From Thioalkalivibrio sulfidiphilus HL-EbGr7 (lineage in GTDB: Bacteria; Pseudomonadota; Gammaproteobacteria; Ectothiorhodospirales; Ectothiorhodospiraceae), in assembly GCF_000021985.1 (NCBI RefSeq), contig NC_011901.1, positions 434,001 to 498,000 of the forward strand: 64,000 nucleotides of DNA. The letters are read 5' to 3'. The position numbers and the translations under genes are program-made. The notes below the pieces were generated by a model. The model was not told the DNA's origin, ran no database searches, and saw only the letters and a program-made list of their open reading frames with translations. Below, piece after piece: positions 59,712 through 64,000 of the stretch (positions within the stretch are counted from its first letter, which is position 1; the number at the start of each line of letters is the position of its first letter).

Positions 59712-62624
59712 ATGAACAGCCTTCCGCCCCGCCCCTCCCTGGACGTCCTCCCCGAAGCCCTGCGCCCGGACCTGATCCGTCTGCTGGATGATTTCGAGTC
59801 TGCCTGTGCCCGCGACGGGATCGCCCTGGACCACTGGCCCGAGGCGCTGGTACGGGTCTGGGCGGGCAGCGGGTTCGCGGCGCGCATCGCCATCCGCCGG
59901 CCGAACCTGCTCCTGGAGCTGATCCAGGACGGGACCCTGGCCCGCCCCCTGGAGGCCGGGGAGATGGCGGCCCGGGTGAGCGCGGTGGTCCAGGCGGCGC
60001 AGGACGAGGCCGCCCTCATGCGCGACCTGCGCCTGTTGCGTCAGCGGGAGATGATGCGCATCGCCTGGCGCGACCTGAGCGGCGAGGCGGGCCTGGACGA
60101 GACCCTGGGTGATCTCACGGATCTCGCCGAACACTGCATCGACCAAGCCGCCGCCTGGGTCCATGGCCAGCTGGTGCAGCGCCACGGGGAGCCCCGGGAC
60201 GCCGAGGGCCGGCCCCAGCGCCTGGTGGTGCTGGGCATGGGCAAGCTGGGCGGCCGGGAACTCAACTTCTCCTCCGACGTGGATCTCATCTTCACCTATG
60301 CGGCCCGGGGCGAGACCGACGGCGAGAAGCCCCTGGACAACCAGCAGTTCTTCATCCGCCTGGGCCAGCGCCTGATCCGCCTGCTGGACGAGAACACCGC
60401 AGAGGGCTTCGTGTTCCGGGTGGACATGCGGCTGCGGCCCTTCGGCGACGCCGGTCCCCTGGTCATGGATTTCGACACCCTGGAGGGCTACTACGAGAGC
60501 CATGGCCGGGAATGGGAGCGCTACGCCCTGATCAAGGCCCGGGTGGTGGCCGGCGACAGGGAGGCGGGCCGGGAGCTGATGCGCGCCCTGCGGCCCTTCG
60601 TGTTCCGCCGCTACCTGGACTACGGCGCCTTTGCCGCCCTGCGCGACATGAAGGCCATGATCAACCGGGAGGCGGCGCGCCGCAGCCGCGGCGATGACGT
60701 GAAGCTGGGCGAGGGGGGCATCCGGGAGGTGGAGTTCATCGGCCAGGCCTTCCAACTGATCCGCGCCGGCCGTGACCCCCGCCTGCAGCTGCGCGGCATC
60801 CGCCCGGTGCTGCGCCGCCTGGCGGAGATGGAGCTGATGCCCGGCTACGTGGTGGACCAGCTCATCACCGCCTACGAGTTCCTGCGCCGCACGGAAAACC
60901 ATCTGCAGATGGCCCAGGACCAGCAGACCCATCGCCTGCCCGAAAGCGACGAGGCGCGCCTGCGTCTGGCCTTCTCCATGGGCCATGACGACTGGGAGGG
61001 TTTCTCCCGGGAGCTGGCCCGTCACCGGCGCCGGGTCCAGGAGCATTTCCAGCAGGTGTTCGCCGCACCCCAGGGCGAGGCGGAGGAGGCGGCCGGGGCC
61101 GAAGGTCCGGGGCAGGCCGTGCTGGCCTCCATCTGGGCGGGCGACCGCTCCGGCGAGCGGGCCCAGGCGGTACTGGCGGAGGCGGGATTCCGGGACGCAC
61201 CCAAGGCCCTGGAGTGGATCGAGGACCTGCGCGAGGGTGCCGCCTGCCGCTCCCTGACCGCCACGGGCCGCGAACGTCTGGACCAGCTCATGCCCCTGCT
61301 GCTGGGTGCCGCCGCCGGTGCCGAGGACCCGGATACCGTCCTGTCCCGGCTGGTGACCCTGGTGCGCAGCATCGCGCGTCGTTCGGTGTACCTGTCCCTG
61401 CTGGTGGAAAGCCCCATGGCCCTCTCCCAGCTGGTGAAACTCTGCGACGCGAGCCCCTGGATCGCCCAGCTGCTCACCCGCCACCCCCTGCTGCTGGATG
61501 AGCTGCTGGACCCGCGCAGCCTCTACGCGCCCATGGACCGGGAGGGTCTCTCGGCGGAACTGGACGAGGAGCTGTCCCAGGTACCGGAAGACGACATGGA
61601 GCAGATGATGGATCGCCTGCGCCAGTTCCAGCAGGTGCAGATGCTCAAGGTGGCCGCCGCCGACATCATGGGCGTGCTGCCGCTCATGAAGGTGAGCGAC
61701 CACCTCACCTGGATCGCCGAGGTGGTCCTGGAACGGGTGCTGTCCCTGGTCATGGCCCAGCTGCATGCCCGCTATGGCCGCCCCCGCTGCCTCATCGACG
61801 GGCGGCCCTACGAGCCGGGTTTTGCCATCATCGGCTACGGCAAGCTGGGCGGCCTGGAACTGGGTTACGGCTCGGACCTGGACATCGTGTTCCTGCACGA
61901 CAGCGCCGGCGAGCAGCAGATGACCGACGGCGACAAGGCCCTGGACAACAGCGAGTTCTTCGCCCGCCTGGGCCAGCGCATCGTGCACGTGCTCGGCACC
62001 TATACCGGCGCCGGCCGGCTCTACGAGGTGGACACGCGCCTGCGCCCGAGCGGCGCCTCGGGCCTGCTGGTGAGCAGCCTCAAGGCCTTCGAGCTCTACC
62101 AGGAGACCAAGGCCTGGACCTGGGAGCACCAGGCCCTGGTGCGCGCCCGGCCGGTGGCTGGCGATGCGCACATCGCCGAGGGCTTCGCCGAGATCCGCCG
62201 GCGTGTGCTCGGCATCTGCCGCGACAGGGAGAAGTTGCGCCAGGAAGTGCGCGAAATGCGCGAGAAGATGTGGTCCGAACACGCCTCCCGGGACCCGTCC
62301 CGGTTCAACCTCAAGCGGGATCCGGGTGGTATCGCCGACATCGAATTTATGGTCCAATACTGGGTTTTGGCGTACGCCTGCGATCACCCGCCGCTGCTGG
62401 ATTACCCGGACAACATCCGCATCCTGGAGCGCCTCGTGGTCACCGGCGTGCTGCCGGAAGAGGATGCCCGCTTCCTGACCGACACCTACCGTGAATTCCG
62501 CAACCGCATCCACCGGCTGACCCTGCAGGAGTCGGACGCGGTGGTGGACGCGGCCGAGTTCGCCGAGCAGCGCGAGACCGTGCGCGCTCTGTGGCGCCGG
62601 GTGATGGAGGAAGGCAAGGCTTGA
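59712..62624 (+). CDS. glnE: GlnE, bifunctional glutamine synthetase adenylyltransferase/deadenylylase
   Basis: 970 residues with the two nucleotidyltransferase halves intact: GMGKLGGRELNFSSDVDLIF near 175-195 and GYGKLGGLELGYGSDLDIVF near 713-732. It adds AMP to or removes AMP from glutamine synthetase under PII control. Length is normal for the family. The start ATG at 59712 follows the terminator by 41 bp, so its own promoter probably lies between or read-through is used. Confidence 0.96.
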   Translation: MNSLPPRPSLDVLPEALRPDLIRLLDDFESACARDGIALDHWPEALVRVWAGSGFAARIAIRRPNLLLELIQDGTLARPLEAGEMAARVSAVVQAAQDEAALMRDLRLLRQREMMRIAWRDLSGEAGLDETLGDLTDLAEHCIDQAAAWVHGQLVQRHGEPRDAEGRPQRLVVLGMGKLGGRELNFSSDVDLIFTYAARGETDGEKPLDNQQFFIRLGQRLIRLLDENTAEGFVFRVDMRLRPFGDAGPLVMDFDTLEGYYESHGREWERYALIKARVVAGDREAGRELMRALRPFVFRRYLDYGAFAALRDMKAMINREAARRSRGDDVKLGEGGIREVEFIGQAFQLIRAGRDPRLQLRGIRPVLRRLAEMELMPGYVVDQLITAYEFLRRTENHLQMAQDQQTHRLPESDEARLRLAFSMGHDDWEGFSRELARHRRRVQEHFQQVFAAPQGEAEEAAGAEGPGQAVLASIWAGDRSGERAQAVLAEAGFRDAPKALEWIEDLREGAACRSLTATGRERLDQLMPLLLGAAAGAEDPDTVLSRLVTLVRSIARRSVYLSLLVESPMALSQLVKLCDASPWIAQLLTRHPLLLDELLDPRSLYAPMDREGLSAELDEELSQVPEDDMEQMMDRLRQFQQVQMLKVAAADIMGVLPLMKVSDHLTWIAEVVLERVLSLVMAQLHARYGRPRCLIDGRPYEPGFAIIGYGKLGGLELGYGSDLDIVFLHDSAGEQQMTDGDKALDNSEFFARLGQRIVHVLGTYTGAGRLYEVDTRLRPSGASGLLVSSLKAFELYQETKAWTWEHQALVRARPVAGDAHIAEGFAEIRRRVLGICRDREKLRQEVREMREKMWSEHASRDPSRFNLKRDPGGIADIEFMVQYWVLAYACDHPPLLDYPDNIRILERLVVTGVLPEEDARFLTDTYREFRNRIHRLTLQESDAVVDAAEFAEQRETVRALWRRVMEEGKA

Positions 62625-62630
62625 ACGCAA

Positions 62631-62802
62631 TGGACAGGATTTACAGGATTGTTCTGGATCGACAGGAAAAAGAAAGAACAATTTTTGACAGGATTTACAT
62701 GATTAACACGATTAAGGCATTTCAAAAAATCATGTTAATCATGTAAATCCTGTCGATTCCTTTGTTTTCTTACAGTCCTGAAAAATCCTGTTCATCCTGT
62801 CC
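62631..62802. repeat. Intergenic repeats, ACAGGATTTAC-type word family
   Basis: Words GACAGGATTTACA and GATTAACA in the left part; ATCATGTTAATCATGTAAATCCTGTC and CCTGTTCATCCTGTCC in the right part. Together they make a long hairpin filling the 217-bp gap between glnE and the aminotransferase gene. The same words precede the GxxExxY gene at 63775-63808. Confidence 0.75.
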
Positions 62803-62841
62803 ATTCGACTTTAAAGACACGAGACAACCGAGGTAACCCCC

Positions 62842-63762
62842 ATGTCCATGGCCGACCGCGACGGTCTGATCTGGTACGACGGCAAGATGGTGCCCTGGCG
62901 CGATGCCACCACCCACGTGCTGACCCACACCCTGCACTATGGCATGGGCGTGTTCGAGGGCGTACGCGCCTACCAGACCGACCGTGGCACCGCCATTTTC
63001 CGCCTGGAGGACCACACCCGGCGCCTGTTCCGCTCCGCGCGCATCCTGGGCATGAAGATCCCCTACAGCCAGGACCAGCTCAACGAGGCCCAGAAGGCCG
63101 CCGTGCGCGAGAACCACCTCAAGAGCGCCTACATGCGGCCCATGTGCTTCTATGGCTCCGAGGGCATGGGCCTGCGCGCCGACAACCTGGAAGTGCACGC
63201 CATCGTTGCCGCCTGGGAATGGGGCGCCTACCTGGGCGCCGAGAACATGGAGCGGGGCATCCGGGTGAAGACCTCTTCGTTCAACCGGCACCACGTGAAC
63301 ATCACCATGTGCAAGGCCAAGGCCAACGGCAACTACATGAACTCCATGCTGGCCCTGCAGGAGGCGCTCTCCTGCGGCTACGATGAGGCTCTGCTGCTGG
63401 ACACCGAGGGTTACGTCTCCGAAGGCAGCGGCGAGAACTTCTTCATGATCCAGGACGGCGTGATCTACACCCCCGAACTGACCTCCGCCCTGGACGGCAT
63501 CACCCGCAAGACCATCTTCGCCCTGGCCGCCGAAGAGGGCCTGGAGATTCGCGAGAAGCGGATCACCCGTGACGAGGTTTATGTTGCCGACGAGGCCTTC
63601 TTCACCGGCACCGCCGCCGAGGTGACCCCCATCCGCGAACTGGACCGCCGTCCCATCGGCAACGGCGGCCGCGGCCCCATCACCGAGAAGCTGCAGACCC
63701 TCTACTTCGACGTGGTCCACGGCCGAACCGGCCGCCACGACCAGTGGCTGACGTTTGTCTAA
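62842..63762 (+). CDS. ilvE: Branched-chain amino acid aminotransferase
   Basis: 306 residues, fold-type IV PLP enzyme. Conserved parts are WYDGKMVPWRDATTHVLTHTLHYG, GVFEGVRAY, the PLP lysine in CKAKANGNYMNS, DTEGYVSEGSGENFF and FFTGTAAEVTPI. It performs the last step of Ile, Leu and Val synthesis. GAGGTAA precedes the ATG; a second ATG two codons later is possible. Confidence 0.95.
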   Translation: MSMADRDGLIWYDGKMVPWRDATTHVLTHTLHYGMGVFEGVRAYQTDRGTAIFRLEDHTRRLFRSARILGMKIPYSQDQLNEAQKAAVRENHLKSAYMRPMCFYGSEGMGLRADNLEVHAIVAAWEWGAYLGAENMERGIRVKTSSFNRHHVNITMCKAKANGNYMNSMLALQEALSCGYDEALLLDTEGYVSEGSGENFFMIQDGVIYTPELTSALDGITRKTIFALAAEEGLEIREKRITRDEVYVADEAFFTGTAAEVTPIRELDRRPIGNGGRGPITEKLQTLYFDVVHGRTGRHDQWLTFV

Positions 63763-63774
63763 TGTAAAGAGAAA

Positions 63775-63808
63775 TTTGACAGGATTTACATGATTAACGG
63801 GATGAATA
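63775..63808. repeat. ACAGGATTTAC-type word repeat before the GxxExxY gene
   Basis: TTTGACAGGATTTACATGATTAACGGGATGAAT shares GACAGGATTTACATGATTAAC with 62687-62707. It ends three bases before the next start codon; any second arm would lie beyond the window. Confidence 0.65.
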
Positions 63809-63811
63809 GGC

Positions 63812-64000
63812 ATGGAAGCCATAGACGATCCACTGACGAGGTTGATCATCGCGTCGGCCTACCAGGTTCACAATGAACTGGGATCCGGCTTTCTGGAAAA
63901 GGTCTATGAGAGGGCGTTGCTTGTCGAGCTGAGTGCTCGTGGGATATCGGCCGAAACGCAGGTGATCACCGATGTTTGGTATAGGGATCACGTGGTCGGG
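63812..64000 (+). CDS. GxxExxY family protein (partial)
   Basis: 63 codons to the window edge, from the ATG at 63812. ASAYQVHNELGSGFLEKVYERAL contains the name-giving motif (G-FL-E-KV-Y), followed by ELSARGISAETQV. These proteins are about 125 residues long and related to PD-(D/E)XK nucleases; function is unknown. The gene is preceded directly by word repeats, which may indicate a mobile or transferred unit. Confidence 0.88.
   Translation, partial: MEAIDDPLTRLIIASAYQVHNELGSGFLEKVYERALLVELSARGISAETQVITDVWYRDHVVG

Noticed and set aside
59213-60019. 268-codon minus-strand frame across the glnE start
   Set aside because: Crosses the sigma promoter region, terminator and glnE in antisense; no ribosome site or family.
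59673-62681. 1002-codon open frame antisense to glnE
   Set aside because: Shadow frame of glnE; glnE itself has both catalytic motifs and normal length.

Overview
The window is a GC-rich gammaproteobacterial chromosome segment. GlnE, RimK/RimB, TamA/TamB, CueR and the PilT/PilU pair are typical of that class. A DsrE-like (sulfur-relay type) domain and the overall gene mix would fit a sulfur-oxidising Ectothiorhodospiraceae such as a Thioalkalivibrio relative, but that placement is inference.

Region 1 (1 to about 25.6 kb) is a Mu-like transposable prophage, cut by the left window edge. A leftward block (1-6703) carries protease/scaffold, capsid decoration, major capsid, gp36- and gp37-like genes, a repeat-rich tail protein and small connector genes. 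In the middle sit three cargo-type genes and a C-type repressor facing left over a palindromic operator. A rightward block (8.8-25.4 kb) carries Ner, the DDE transposase (MuA-like), MuB, Gam, a run of tiny early genes, GemA, a Mor/C activator, a lysis cassette, the terminases, the portal, a gpF-like gene and a gpG-like gene. The two late operons, which point in opposite directions, share a 20-bp activator-like box at identical distance from their first ATG. Two phage genes are damaged: a DUF551-type gene has an in-frame amber codon and the gpG-like gene has a frameshift.

Region 2 (25.4-27 kb) is non-coding DNA with direct repeats that may mark the prophage end. It is followed by a complete IS5-family insertion with a CTAG target duplication.

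Region 3 (27-64 kb) is host core: fxsA; groES-groEL under a CIRCE element; a lipoprotein cytochrome c; copA with a 19-bp-spacer MerR-type promoter, and cueR; a TonB-like protein with 36 Glu-Pro repeats; a Na/Pi cotransporter; a chemoreceptor; a beta-CASP nuclease; tamA-tamB; rimK with rimB; an iron ABC importer under a Fur box; a HEAT-repeat kinase (frameshifted) coupled to pilT-pilU; an ECF sigma/anti-sigma pair whose anti-sigma carries a DsrE-like domain; glnE; a branched-chain aminotransferase; and the start of a GxxExxY gene.

The most notable points are the ECF sigma locus, with two matching divergent promoters and a terminator-ended transcript that has no evident gene; the shared late-promoter box of the prophage; and a striking set of host intergenic gaps filled by long inverted repeats built from simple 'words' (for example CACTTC, TTGCCACTTG, CACGGAGAC, GCAAAGACGC, ATTCAAAATTC, ACAGGATTTAC).
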